A stretch of DNA of 64,000 nt from Solirubrum sp044628455 (lineage in GTDB: Bacteria > Bacteroidota > Bacteroidia > Cytophagales > Hymenobacteraceae). The notes below the pieces were generated by a model that was given only the letters and a program-made list of their open reading frames with translations, did not search any database and was not told the origin of the DNA. The stretch spans positions 2,170,001-2,234,000 of the forward strand of contig NZ_JBIYZW010000001.1 of the NCBI RefSeq assembly GCF_044628455.1, written 5' to 3'. The translations under genes and the position numbers were made by a program. The number at the start of each line of letters is the position of its first letter. The first letter of the stretch is position 1. Shown in pieces: positions 46,274 through 55,934 of the stretch.

Positions 46274-47239
46274 TCAGCCAACGGGCGGCGCGGAGGGAGC
46301 GGCCGGCCGGGCGGGCTGCACCTGCTCGGCCACGTACAGCGGCCGGGTGCGGGCCGCGTCGAGGCCGCGCCACACGTACTCGCCGATGATGCCCAGGGCC
46401 ACCATCTGAAAGGCCGACACGAAGAGCAGCACCAGCATCAGGGTGGTCCAGCCCTCGGGCTCGTTTTCGCCCAGCAGGCGCAGCACCAGCAGAAACAGCC
46501 CGTAGGCCACCGCCACCGCGCCCAGCCCCAGGCCCAGCACCGAAATCATGCGCACCGGAAAAAAGGAAAACGACAGCAGCGAGTCGACGAAGAGCTTGAC
46601 TTTCTTGCTAAAGGTCCAGCGCGAGCGGCCCACCTCGCGCTTGCGCCGGGTGTAGGGAATGCTCACGTAGGGGTAGCCCAGCCACACCAGCAGGTAAAAC
46701 ACGTTGCTGTTGCGCTCGTGCATCTGCACCACCTGGTCGCGCAGCTGCCGGTCGAAGAATACCATGTCGAAGCCGCCGGAGGGCACGCCGGGCAGGGCAA
46801 TGCGCCGCATCAGGTAGTGAAAGGTGTTCGACACCAGGCTTTGCACCAGTCCTTCCTCGCGGTCGGCGCGGTTGGCCAGCACCAGCTTCAGCCCCCGCTC
46901 CCAGTAGCCGTACATCTCGGCCAGCAGTTCGGGCGGGTCCTGCAAATCGGCGGTGATGACGGCCAGGCAGTCGCCGGTGGCGTGGGCGATGCCGGCCACG
47001 ATGGCATTATAGGAACCCACGTTGCCGGCCAGCTTTACCAGGGTTACACGGTCGGGGTACTGCTGCTGAAAGCCCTGCAGAGCAGCCCAGGTACCGTCGC
47101 GCGAGCCGTCGTCTACCAGCACGTACTCGAACTCAACGCCCGGCGGAAACCGCTGCTCGTTGCGAATCAGCTCGGGCCCGGTAATGGGAATATTCGCTTC
47201 GTTGTAGTAGCAGGGAATGATAACGGACAGCTTGGGCAT
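46274..47239 (-). CDS. GT2 glycosyltransferase with two C-terminal TM helices (DPM1/GtrB type)
   Basis: A 321-residue membrane-anchored GT-A enzyme, a second polyprenyl-phosphate sugar transferase besides the one at 34821. KLSVIIPCYYNEANI (near 3-17), YVLVDDGSRDGTW, NVGSYNAIVAGIAHA and ITADLQDPPEL (near 96-106) mark the catalytic domain; two hydrophobic helices lie at about 225-250 and 262-288. ATG 47237-47239 is right at the conserved N-terminus. A TACCTTTG box ends only 4 bases before that ATG, so the mRNA is probably leaderless. Confidence 0.9.
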   Translation of the reverse strand: MPKLSVIIPCYYNEANIPITGPELIRNEQRFPPGVEFEYVLVDDGSRDGTWAALQGFQQQYPDRVTLVKLAGNVGSYNAIVAGIAHATGDCLAVITADLQDPPELLAEMYGYWERGLKLVLANRADREEGLVQSLVSNTFHYLMRRIALPGVPSGGFDMVFFDRQLRDQVVQMHERNSNVFYLLVWLGYPYVSIPYTRRKREVGRSRWTFSKKVKLFVDSLLSFSFFPVRMISVLGLGLGAVAVAYGLFLLVLRLLGENEPEGWTTLMLVLLFVSAFQMVALGIIGEYVWRGLDAARTRPLYVAEQVQPARPAAPSAPPVG

Positions 47240-47243
47240 AAAA

Positions 47244-47251
47244 CAAAGGTA
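47244..47251 (-). promoter_or_regulatory. -7 promoter box (TACCTTTG) abutting the GT2 start codon
   Basis: The minus strand reads TACCTTTG, then TTTT, then ATG. With transcription starting about 5-7 bases downstream of such a box, the transcript would start at or next to the ATG. Confidence 0.5.
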
Positions 47252-47320
47252 GCAAGCCCGCGCACGCGCCCACACTCCTCCCCCATCGGCGAACCGCGTT
47301 TTAAGCTTGATTTTTGGCTT

Positions 47321-48259
47321 CTAGCTTGCCGGCTGCGCGCTCAGCACCAGCGTCACGCCGCCCAGCCGGAAGCCCAGCTGCTCGGCGTTGTGCACCACGG
47401 CGCGGTTGGTGGCCTGGGTGGTCATCAGCACCGCGCGGCCGCCCCGCTCGCGGGTGTGGTAGAGCGTTTCCGACACCAGCCGGCGGTGCCAGCCGCGGTT
47501 GGCCGGCCCCACGGCCGTGAGCACCACCCGGCCCAGCGCAGTGTCCAGCGCGGCGGCGTCGGCGGCCAGGTAGCTGATGGCCAGAAAGCTGTCGACTACC
47601 TCGGCGGCGGGCACCAGCACGGTGTCGCAGTAGCCGCGCACGGCGGCGGCGGCGTACTCGCCCAGAAAGGCATCGGCCTGCTCCGGCGAATAGGCGGGGT
47701 CGGCGTGAAAGCGGTCGAACAGGTTGCGGTTGCGGGCCGACACGGCGCGGATCAGCTCGGCTTCGTCGGGCGCGGCGGCGCGCACCGCGTAGCGGGGCTC
47801 CCGCAGCTGGTCGAGGTGCTCGTGCACGTACTGCAGGCGGGTTTCCACCACGCTCCAGCCGGCCCGGCCCAGCGCGTAGAGCAGGGCAGTATCCTCGGCC
47901 GGCACCTCGGCGTAGGCGTGACGGGTGCCCACCGCCCCCAGCTGCGCGGTGAACTGCCGGGCCGCTTCGGCCAGGACGGGGGCCGTAACGCCGGGGCCAA
48001 ACAGGGCCGCGTGCAGCCGCACCGAGGGCTGGGCAAAGAACTGCGAGTCCCAGGGCAGGTCGGCGTACAGGAACTCTACCGCTTCATCCGCCGTGCCCAG
48101 TCGGGCCACGTGCTCGTGCGCGCCCTGCCCAAACGCCTCGAAGCGGCGCTGCACGAAGTGGGCGGCCACGCGCGGCGGCTCGAGCTGGCGCAGGGCCGCG
48201 TAGGGCACGGCCGGCAGCAGCGCCGCGGTGCGGGCGGCTACGAGCTCCGCGCGCCCCAT
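47321..48259 (-). CDS. GNAT-family acetyltransferase of amino-sugar biosynthesis
   Basis: A 312-residue cytoplasmic protein. The first third has FLYADLPWDSQFFAQP (near 65-80), resembling the PLTWDSAFFG start of WecD-like sugar acetyltransferases. The C-terminal half has the strand-helix pattern AVGPANRGWHRRLVSETLYH (near 245-264) and TNRAVVHNAEQLGFRLGG (near 285-302), the usual GNAT ending. It overlaps the FdtA-like gene upstream by 22 bases, so a role in acetylating that pathway's amino sugar is likely but inferred. The start is ATG 48257-48259. Confidence 0.75.
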   Translation of the reverse strand: MGRAELVAARTAALLPAVPYAALRQLEPPRVAAHFVQRRFEAFGQGAHEHVARLGTADEAVEFLYADLPWDSQFFAQPSVRLHAALFGPGVTAPVLAEAARQFTAQLGAVGTRHAYAEVPAEDTALLYALGRAGWSVVETRLQYVHEHLDQLREPRYAVRAAAPDEAELIRAVSARNRNLFDRFHADPAYSPEQADAFLGEYAAAAVRGYCDTVLVPAAEVVDSFLAISYLAADAAALDTALGRVVLTAVGPANRGWHRRLVSETLYHTRERGGRAVLMTTQATNRAVVHNAEQLGFRLGGVTLVLSAQPAS

Positions 48260-48660
48260 ATGCGTCGGAAGTCGTCGTAGCTGCGGATGTAGTCGGCTTC
48301 GGCGTAGGGCTCGGAGGCGAAGACCAGCTGCACGGCCGAGTGCGAGTACTGCATGGTGTGCCAGGCGTGGGGCGGCACGTACAGGCCCACGTGGGGGTCT
48401 TCGAGACGGAACAGGTCTACCGAGCCGTCGGGCATTTCGGTGGTGACGATGATGCGCCCGGCGGCGGCCACCAGCACCTGGGCGGTGGCGTGGTGTGCGT
48501 GGCGCCCGCGCACAATGCTCTCGGGCGTGTAGTAGGTCCAAAACACGCGCTTGGCCTCGAAGGGCAGGTGCTCCTGCTGCTGCTCCAGTACGGAGATGTA
48601 GCCGATGGACGGCTCGCCCAGCTTGGGAAAGTGAATCAGGTGGGGTTTGATCAGCGACAT
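48238..48660 (-). CDS. WxcM/FdtA-like sugar ketoisomerase, second paralogue
   Basis: A 140-residue cupin clearly related to the FdtA at 44509: both share PHLIxFxKxG, GYxSV, VxWTYxTP, RGxHAHH and the EADYIRxYDxF ending. In the active-site strand this copy reads RGRHAHHATAQ where the other reads RGHHAHHDLEQ. The two may give different keto-sugar epimers (3-keto galacto versus gluco), or this one may act on another nucleotide sugar. ATG 48658-48660 lies 1 base from the stop of the UXS gene; the 3' end overlaps the GNAT gene by 22 bases. Confidence 0.83.
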   Translation of the reverse strand: MSLIKPHLIHFPKLGEPSIGYISVLEQQQEHLPFEAKRVFWTYYTPESIVRGRHAHHATAQVLVAAAGRIIVTTEMPDGSVDLFRLEDPHVGLYVPPHAWHTMQYSHSAVQLVFASEPYAEADYIRSYDDFRRIWGARSS

Positions 48661-48661
48661 G

Positions 48662-49636
<975 letters not shown>

Positions 49637-49688
49637 AACGAAAGGTCGGGTTGCGGCGCGCGGCCAGCCGGGCGCGCCGGGCGGCAAG

Positions 49689-51035
49689 TTACTTGGTGGA
49701 AGCCGGTTCGCGGTGGGTGGTGCGCACGCCAATGCAGTGGTAGGCAAAGCCGGTCTGCTCCATTTCGTGGGCGTCGTAGATGTTGCGGCCGTCGAAAATC
49801 ACGCGCCCGCGCATGCGGCTGGCAATGTCCTCGAAGTTCGGTACCCGAAACTCGGGCCACTCGGTCACGACCAGCAGGGCGTCGGCGCCTTCCACGGCCT
49901 CGTAGGGCCCGGGGGCGTAGGCAATACGGTCGGCCAGTTCCTTGCGGGCCTCGTTCATGGCCACCGGGTCGTAGGCCACCACCTCGCAGCCGGCTTCCAG
50001 CAGCTTGTCGATGATGACCAGGGAGGGCGCCTCGCGCATGTCGTCGGTCTTGGGCTTAAACGAGAGGCCCCACACGGCAATCTTCTTGCCTTGCAGCTCG
50101 CCGTCGAAGTGGCGGTGCAGCTTCTCGAACAGCACGGCCTTCTGGCCTTCGTTCACGCTTTCCACGGCCTTGAGCACCTGCATGTCGTAGCCGTTTTCGG
50201 CCGCGGTCTTGATCAGGGCCTTCACGTCCTTGGGAAAGCAGGAGCCGCCGTAGCCGATGCCGGGGTAAATGAACTTGTTGCCGATGCGCGCGTCGGAGCC
50301 AATGCCGCGGCGCACCATGTTCACGTCGGCGCCCATGATTTCGCAGAGGTTGGCCACGTCGTTCATAAACGAAATCTTGGTGGCCAGCATGGCATTGGCG
50401 GCGTATTTGGTCATTTCGGCCGAGGGAATGTCCATGAAGATGATGGGGTGGCCGTTGAGCAGGAAGGGCTTGTAGAGCTTGCGCATCACTTCCTCGGCGC
50501 GCTCCGAGGCCACGCCCACCACAATGCGGTCGGGCTTGAGGAAGTCGTCGATGGCGGCGCCCTCCTTCAGGAACTCGGGGTTGGAGGCCACGTCGAACTC
50601 GATGGCGGCCCCGCGGCGCTCCAGGGCCAGCTCCAGCTCGCGCTGCACCTTGGCGGCAGTGCCCACCGGCACCGTGCTCTTGGTCACCACCACGGCGTAG
50701 TTGTTCAGGTTTTCGCCGATGCCCCGGGCCACGGCCAGCACGTACTTCAGGTCGGCCGAGCCGTCTTCGCCGGGCGGCGTGCCCACGGCAATGAAGGCCA
50801 CGTCGGCGTCCTGCATGGCTTCGGCCAGCGAGGTGGAAAACTGCAGGCGCCCCTTCTCCACGTTGCGCAGCACCATTTCTTCCAGGCCGGGCTCGTAGAT
50901 GGGCAGAATGCCCTGCTTGAGGTTGCTAATTTTATTTTCGTCGATGTCAATGCAGGTTACATCGAGGCCCACTTCGGCGAAGCACGTACCGGTAACCAGG
51001 CCGACATAACCGGTGCCAACAACTGCTATTTTCAT
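49689..51035 (-). CDS. ugd: UDP-glucose 6-dehydrogenase
   Basis: A 448-residue enzyme that oxidises UDP-glucose twice to UDP-glucuronate. N-terminal Rossmann MKIAVVGTGYVGLVTG (1-16), FIAVGTPPGEDGSADL (near 81-96), VASNPEFLKEGAA (near 151-163), catalytic Cys in GYGGSCFPKDVKAL (near 258-271) and the C-terminal AVWGLSFKPKTDDMREAPS (near 316-334) are all intact. It forms a pathway pair with uxs downstream. Confidence 0.97.
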   Translation of the reverse strand: MKIAVVGTGYVGLVTGTCFAEVGLDVTCIDIDENKISNLKQGILPIYEPGLEEMVLRNVEKGRLQFSTSLAEAMQDADVAFIAVGTPPGEDGSADLKYVLAVARGIGENLNNYAVVVTKSTVPVGTAAKVQRELELALERRGAAIEFDVASNPEFLKEGAAIDDFLKPDRIVVGVASERAEEVMRKLYKPFLLNGHPIIFMDIPSAEMTKYAANAMLATKISFMNDVANLCEIMGADVNMVRRGIGSDARIGNKFIYPGIGYGGSCFPKDVKALIKTAAENGYDMQVLKAVESVNEGQKAVLFEKLHRHFDGELQGKKIAVWGLSFKPKTDDMREAPSLVIIDKLLEAGCEVVAYDPVAMNEARKELADRIAYAPGPYEAVEGADALLVVTEWPEFRVPNFEDIASRMRGRVIFDGRNIYDAHEMEQTGFAYHCIGVRTTHREPASTK

Positions 51036-51089
51036 GGTGGCTAAACTTGAGGCGGTGGAAGGAAGATGCCGGAATATACCGGGCCGATT

Positions 51090-53060
51090 TCAATTTTCCG
51101 AGGAAATAGTAGGAGTATCCGAATCCTGCTTGCTTTTCGCCTGCCGGAAACCGCCGCTTAGCTCGCCGGTGCGCAGCTTCAGGCCGCGGGTGTAGGCGGC
51201 GAAGGGAAAGGGCGCATACCACACGCCGTAGCGGTTAGGGTCGGGCCGGGCGGGGTACTGCAGCAGCCGCACCCCGCTCAGCTGTACGGTATCCATGCTG
51301 GCCGAGTAGTCGGGGTAGGGCGCGGGCCGCAGCAGGCGGCGGCCGGAGGCAGCCAGCCCCTGACTTTGCCGGGCCAGCGCCCCCGAGCGCAGCAGCGTAC
51401 CGAGCAGCCGCAGCTTGCCGCCCAGCGGCAGCCCCGGCCGCAGCAGGTAGGCGGTGTGGCTGCTGTCGGGCTGGTAGCACTGCTGCACGAAGGCACGGGC
51501 TTCCGGCGCGACGACGTCGGCCAGAAAGGCCGGAAACTCGGCGGCCGGTACGTAGCGCGGGGTGGCAAAAAACCGCAGCTCCACCATCAGCAGCTTGGCA
51601 GTGAGGGCCGCCACGGCCAGCAGGCTTATGCTCGTGGCTACCGGGCGCGGCCAGCGCCGGGCCAGCAGCAGCGCCGCGGGCAGCAGCAGCAGGGCAAAAA
51701 GCGAGAGAATAAAGCCTAGTCCGAAGCGGTAGGCCGGCGCCACCGCAAACCAGTAGCCGACCCCGGCCGCGGCCACCAGCGCCACCACGGCCACCGGGCC
51801 CGCCAGCTGCCGCCGCAAGGTAGCCGAACGCAGCAGCAGCAGGCCGCTCAGCAGCCCGACCACGGGCGCCAGCATGGTCAGCAGCCGGTCGAAGAACAGC
51901 TGCTGCTGCCACCAGATGGGCAGCCACTGGCGCAGCGGCAGCAGGTAGGGCTGGCCTTCCTGCAGCGTCCAGTTGCGGGCAAACTTGCGGATGTAGTCGG
52001 CGTGCACGAACAGGTAGTTGCGGGGAAACTTCCAGTCGAGGGGCAGCACGTCGAGGGCTGGGAAGGGAAACAGCAGGTAGCCGGTGAGCACCACCGTACG
52101 CAGCATCCAGGGCAGCACCAGCAGCAAAGCCGCGGCGCTCATACGGGCCAGAAACCCGGGCAGGGCCGCGGGCCGGCGGCGCAGGAGCCAGAGCAGGGGC
52201 AGCAGCAGCAGCGGCCCGGCCGAAAGCTTGATGGTAACGGCAAACACGGCCAGCAGCGCGAGCACGGCGTGGGTTAGCGTCCAGGGTTGCGGCCGCCCGG
52301 GCAACGGAGCCGCAGCCGCTTGGCTCAACACCACGAAAGCAAGCATGGCCACGGCCGGGTCGGGCGAGAGCGAGGCCAGATCGTCGGCGCACCAGAATGC
52401 CAGCAGGGGCAGCAGCAGCACCCGCAGCAGGCCGGCGGCGGTGGGCTGCCGGCGCAACGCGGGCAGGGCGGCCAGCGCATAGCCGGCGTAAATCAGCAGC
52501 ACGGCCGCGTTGAGCGTGTGCAGCGGGCTGCCCACCCACTGCGCCCACGACGCCAGCGTCTGCGGCACAAACCAAGCCGAGTTGTAGCCCAGGCGGGTAT
52601 CGATGTTGGCCAGCCCCGGCACGGCGCCGAACTGCTCCAGCCAGCGCAGGCTCTGGGCGTGGTACACGGCCGTGTCGCCGTTGATGCTGGGCAGCGTGGC
52701 CAGCAGCAGCAGCTCGGTAGCCAGCACCGCGGCCGCCACCCACTCCCCTGCCCGCCAGCCGGCCAGCGTCTGCCGGATGCCGCGCCAGGTGGCCCAAAAA
52801 GCTTGCCGATCCAAGGCAAACAGCCCCAGGCTGCCGAGGGCGGCGCCGGCAAAGGCCCACCCGTTGAGCGGCGCCAGCAGCGACCAGGCCTGCAGCAGCG
52901 CCGTGAGCAGGGCCAGCCCCAGCAGCCAGGTCAGCGTAGCGCCCACGGGGCCGTCGGCTACGTGCCGCCGCAGCCCGGCGCGCAGCCGGGCCACGCTCCA
53001 GGTGCCGTAGGGCAGGGCCACCAGCCCCAGCCAGACGCCGGCAAGCAGCAAAAGCAGCAT
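51090..53060 (-). CDS. Large polytopic membrane protein (LIC_10190-like), polymerase or GT-C candidate
   Basis: A 656-residue protein with about 12 hydrophobic helices up to residue 490 and a soluble C-terminal domain (about 500-656). After the first helices, LPSINGDTAVYHAQSLRWLE (near 122-141) places an Asp in an early outer loop, as in GT-C enzymes. The layout and this motif resemble the family NCBI names LIC_10190, found in surface-polysaccharide loci; this is from memory. A role as a polymerase or lipid-sugar-dependent transferase is inference. It lies 13 bases downstream of the GT2 at 53074. Confidence 0.72.
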   Translation of the reverse strand: MLLLLLAGVWLGLVALPYGTWSVARLRAGLRRHVADGPVGATLTWLLGLALLTALLQAWSLLAPLNGWAFAGAALGSLGLFALDRQAFWATWRGIRQTLAGWRAGEWVAAAVLATELLLLATLPSINGDTAVYHAQSLRWLEQFGAVPGLANIDTRLGYNSAWFVPQTLASWAQWVGSPLHTLNAAVLLIYAGYALAALPALRRQPTAAGLLRVLLLPLLAFWCADDLASLSPDPAVAMLAFVVLSQAAAAPLPGRPQPWTLTHAVLALLAVFAVTIKLSAGPLLLLPLLWLLRRRPAALPGFLARMSAAALLLVLPWMLRTVVLTGYLLFPFPALDVLPLDWKFPRNYLFVHADYIRKFARNWTLQEGQPYLLPLRQWLPIWWQQQLFFDRLLTMLAPVVGLLSGLLLLRSATLRRQLAGPVAVVALVAAAGVGYWFAVAPAYRFGLGFILSLFALLLLPAALLLARRWPRPVATSISLLAVAALTAKLLMVELRFFATPRYVPAAEFPAFLADVVAPEARAFVQQCYQPDSSHTAYLLRPGLPLGGKLRLLGTLLRSGALARQSQGLAASGRRLLRPAPYPDYSASMDTVQLSGVRLLQYPARPDPNRYGVWYAPFPFAAYTRGLKLRTGELSGGFRQAKSKQDSDTPTISSEN

Positions 53061-53073
53061 AGGGCGGGGCGGG

Positions 53074-53844
53074 CTAGCGGGTCAGGCCGTACTTGACGAT
53101 GCAGTAGATGGCCCGGAACCCGTCGCGCCAGCCGATTTTCTTGCCCTCCTCGTACGTGCGGCCGTAGTAGCTGATGCCTACTTCGTAAATGCGCACGTTG
53201 GGGAAGCGGGCCATTTTGGCCGTTACCTCGGGCTCGAAGCCGAAGCGCTTTTCCTCCAGCTGCAGGCCCTGAATGATGTCGCGGCGAAACAGCTTGTAGC
53301 AGGTTTCCATGTCGGTCAGGTTCAGGTTGGTGAACATGTTCGAGAGCATGGTGAGCCACTTGTTGCCGATGCTGTGCCAGAAGAACAGGATGCGGTGGGG
53401 CCGCCCACCCATAAAGCGCGAGCCGTACACCACGTCGGCCATGCCGCGCAGTACGGGGCGCAGCAGCACGTTGTATTCCTCGGGGTCGTACTCCAGGTCG
53501 GCGTCCTGAATGATGACGTAGTCGCCGGTGGCATGCTTGATGCCGGTGTGCAGCGCCGCGCCCTTGCCCGCGTTGACCTCGTGCTTGAGGTAGCGGATGG
53601 GAAAGTCGGCATTGGCGGCCCGGTACCGCTCGACGGCGGCTTCGGTATCGTCCTTGGAGCAGTCGTTGACGATGATGACTTCCTTCTCGATACCGCCCAG
53701 CAGCTGCACGGCCTTCACCTGATCCAGAATCAGGTGAATGGTGCGGCCCTCGTTGTAGGCGGGAATAACGATGGAAAGCTTGCGCGGCGGAAACTGAATG
53801 GCACGGCTGGCAGCCGCCCCGGGGGCAACGGTGGAATCCTCCAT
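53074..53844 (-). CDS. GT2-family glycosyltransferase (DPM1-like)
   Basis: A 256-residue GT-A enzyme close to dolichyl/polyprenyl-phosphate mannosyltransferases. It has KLSIVIPAYNEGRTIHLIL (near 22-40), VIIVNDCSKDDT (near 56-67), NAGKGAALHTGIKHA (near 90-104), the metal site IIQDADLEYDPEEY (near 109-122) and GSRFMGGRPH (near 136-145). It has no C-terminal membrane helices, unlike the two DPM1/GtrB-type enzymes in the locus. The pair with the large membrane protein may work together. Confidence 0.9.
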   Translation of the reverse strand: MEDSTVAPGAAASRAIQFPPRKLSIVIPAYNEGRTIHLILDQVKAVQLLGGIEKEVIIVNDCSKDDTEAAVERYRAANADFPIRYLKHEVNAGKGAALHTGIKHATGDYVIIQDADLEYDPEEYNVLLRPVLRGMADVVYGSRFMGGRPHRILFFWHSIGNKWLTMLSNMFTNLNLTDMETCYKLFRRDIIQGLQLEEKRFGFEPEVTAKMARFPNVRIYEVGISYYGRTYEEGKKIGWRDGFRAIYCIVKYGLTR

Positions 53845-53886
53845 GAATGGAAGCGGATGGGCGGGAATGAAAGAATCAGCCGGGAA

Positions 53887-55794
53887 TTAGGCCATGTGGC
53901 GCTTCCACCAGTGCTGAAACACGATGAGGGCCCAGATACGGGCGTGCACGTCGCCCGGATTGCTGGAGAATAGTTGCTGCTTGAGCGCACGAATGCCGTC
54001 GACCGAGAAAATACCCTGGGCCTCAATGAAGTCGTCGCTGAGCAAATCGTCGGTGATGAGCGGGCGCAGCTCGTTGCGGAACCACTTGAGCAGGGGCACT
54101 TCGAAGCCGTGCTTGGGCCGTTTGTAGAGCTCCTCGGGCAGCAGCGGGCGGAAGGCATCCTGGACGATCTTCTTCTTCATCTTCGCGTCGATTTTGCTTT
54201 CGACGGGCAGCGAGAAGGCGAAGTTGACCACCTCGTAGTCGAGGAAGGGCGTGCGCACCTCCAGGGAGTTGGCCATGCTCATCAGGTCTACCTTGGCCAG
54301 CATGTCGTAGGGCAGCACCATGTTCATGTCGGTGAGCAGCACCTCGTTCAGGTCGCCGTCGGCGTGCAGGTTTTCCAGCAGGTCCTTGCGGCGCTTGTCG
54401 GCGATTTTGCGGCCGGCTTTCTGGCGGGCGTTGGGGCTCAGCAGGCTGCGGGCGTCTTTGTCGCTGGCCAGGCTGGCCCAGTCCCAGTACCGGTCTTTGG
54501 GGCCCGAGAGCATGCCGCGCGAGAAGCGCTGCAGCTGGCGCACCTTGTTGCCGAAAAACGAGTTGCGCGACTTGGGCAACACGTCCCAGAGGATGTTCAG
54601 GCCCGTCACCAGCTCGGCCTTGGGCCCGCCGTTGCGCACCTGCCACTCGCCCATGTGCTTGTTGTAGCCGGCAAACAGCTCGTCGGCGCCGTCGCCCGAG
54701 AGGGCCACCGTTACCTTCTGGCGGGTGTGCTTGCTGAGGATGTACACCGCCAGGGCCGAGGAGTCGGCAAACGGCTCGTCGAAGTAGTCGAGCACGTCGA
54801 ACAGGTGGTCGTAGAGGTCGTTGTTGGTGAGCGAGAAGACCGTGTGGTTGGTCTTGTGCATTTTGGCCACCAGGTTGGCGTACTTCGTCTCGTCGAAGAA
54901 GGGCTCGTCTTTGAAGCCGATGCTGAACGTGTTCAGGTGCGGGGTGTGGCGCGCGGCCAGGGCCGTGATAACCGAGGAGTCGATGCCGCCGCTCAGGAAC
55001 GAGCCCAGCGGCACGTCGGCTACCAGGCGGCGGGCCACCGAGGCGTCCATCAGGTCTACCAGCTGGGCTTTCTGCTGCTCGTAGGTGGTTTTGTTTTTGG
55101 CGACCTTCTTGGGGTCGTAGGGAATCTTGTACCAGCGCTTCTTCACCACCTTGCCGTCGGCCCGCACAAACAGGTAGTGGCCCGGCAGCAGCTTCTTCAC
55201 GCCTTTAAAGATGGTGGCCGGCCCGGGAATGTAGTTCAGCTGCAGGTAGTGGCTGAGCGAGGCGTAGTCGAGCTTGCGCGGCACGCCCAAGGCCAGTAGC
55301 GACTTCATTTCCGAGGCAAACATCAGCCGGTCCTCGTCGCGGTACACCAGCATGGGCTTCACGCCCATCCGGTCGCGGGCCACGAACAGGGTGTTTTCCT
55401 CCTTGTCGTAGATGGCCAGGCCGAAGAAGCCGTTGAGCTTTTTCAGGAAGCCGCGGCCCTCGGTGATGTAGAGCTTCAGGATAACCTCCGTGTCGGTGTG
55501 CGAGCGGAAGGTGTAGCCCTTCTTCTGCAGCTTGGCGCGCAGCTCGCGGAAGTTGAAGATTTCCCCGTTGAAGACGATGGTATAGCGGCCCGACTCGTCG
55601 GTCATGGGCTGGTTGCCGTCGGCCGAGAGGTCGAGGATGGCCAGGCGCCGAAAGCCCAACCCCACGCAGTCGTACACGAAGTGGCCCTGCGAGTCGGGTC
55701 CGCGGCTGACGATGGCGTCGGTTGAAGCTTGCAGGCCCGTCAGCGACGAGCGGCCTGAATCAGAAAAGGCGAAGAGTCCGGTGATTCCACACAT
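53887..55794 (-). CDS. asnB: Asparagine synthetase (glutamine-hydrolysing)
   Basis: A 635-residue AsnB-type amidotransferase. The N-terminal class II glutaminase begins MCGITGLFAF with Cys2 as nucleophile and has RGPDSQGH (near 31-38). The C-terminal synthetase domain has the PP-loop SFLSGGIDSSVITAL (near 255-269). Such paralogues are common in bacterial polysaccharide loci, where they amidate uronic acids or aminoacyl groups; here UDP-GlcA made by Ugd would be a plausible substrate link, which is inference. ATG 55792-55794 is required by Cys2. Confidence 0.92.
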   Translation of the reverse strand: MCGITGLFAFSDSGRSSLTGLQASTDAIVSRGPDSQGHFVYDCVGLGFRRLAILDLSADGNQPMTDESGRYTIVFNGEIFNFRELRAKLQKKGYTFRSHTDTEVILKLYITEGRGFLKKLNGFFGLAIYDKEENTLFVARDRMGVKPMLVYRDEDRLMFASEMKSLLALGVPRKLDYASLSHYLQLNYIPGPATIFKGVKKLLPGHYLFVRADGKVVKKRWYKIPYDPKKVAKNKTTYEQQKAQLVDLMDASVARRLVADVPLGSFLSGGIDSSVITALAARHTPHLNTFSIGFKDEPFFDETKYANLVAKMHKTNHTVFSLTNNDLYDHLFDVLDYFDEPFADSSALAVYILSKHTRQKVTVALSGDGADELFAGYNKHMGEWQVRNGGPKAELVTGLNILWDVLPKSRNSFFGNKVRQLQRFSRGMLSGPKDRYWDWASLASDKDARSLLSPNARQKAGRKIADKRRKDLLENLHADGDLNEVLLTDMNMVLPYDMLAKVDLMSMANSLEVRTPFLDYEVVNFAFSLPVESKIDAKMKKKIVQDAFRPLLPEELYKRPKHGFEVPLLKWFRNELRPLITDDLLSDDFIEAQGIFSVDGIRALKQQLFSSNPGDVHARIWALIVFQHWWKRHMA

Positions 55795-55804
55795 AATTGG
55801 CGGG

Positions 55805-55812
55805 CAAAGGTA
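55805..55812 (-). promoter_or_regulatory. -7 promoter box (TACCTTTG) for asnB
   Basis: The minus strand reads TACCTTTG, then 10 bases, then the asnB ATG. The leader would be only a few bases long. Confidence 0.5.
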
Positions 55813-55934
55813 CGAAGCTTTGGGACTTGCCAGCCCCAAACTTAGGCAGCCGCGGCCCGCAACCAAAGCCGTGCCAAGGCAGTAGACCCAGGCACCGGTC
55901 CGGCCGGTTTCTTCCTACTCCAATTCGTTTTTCC

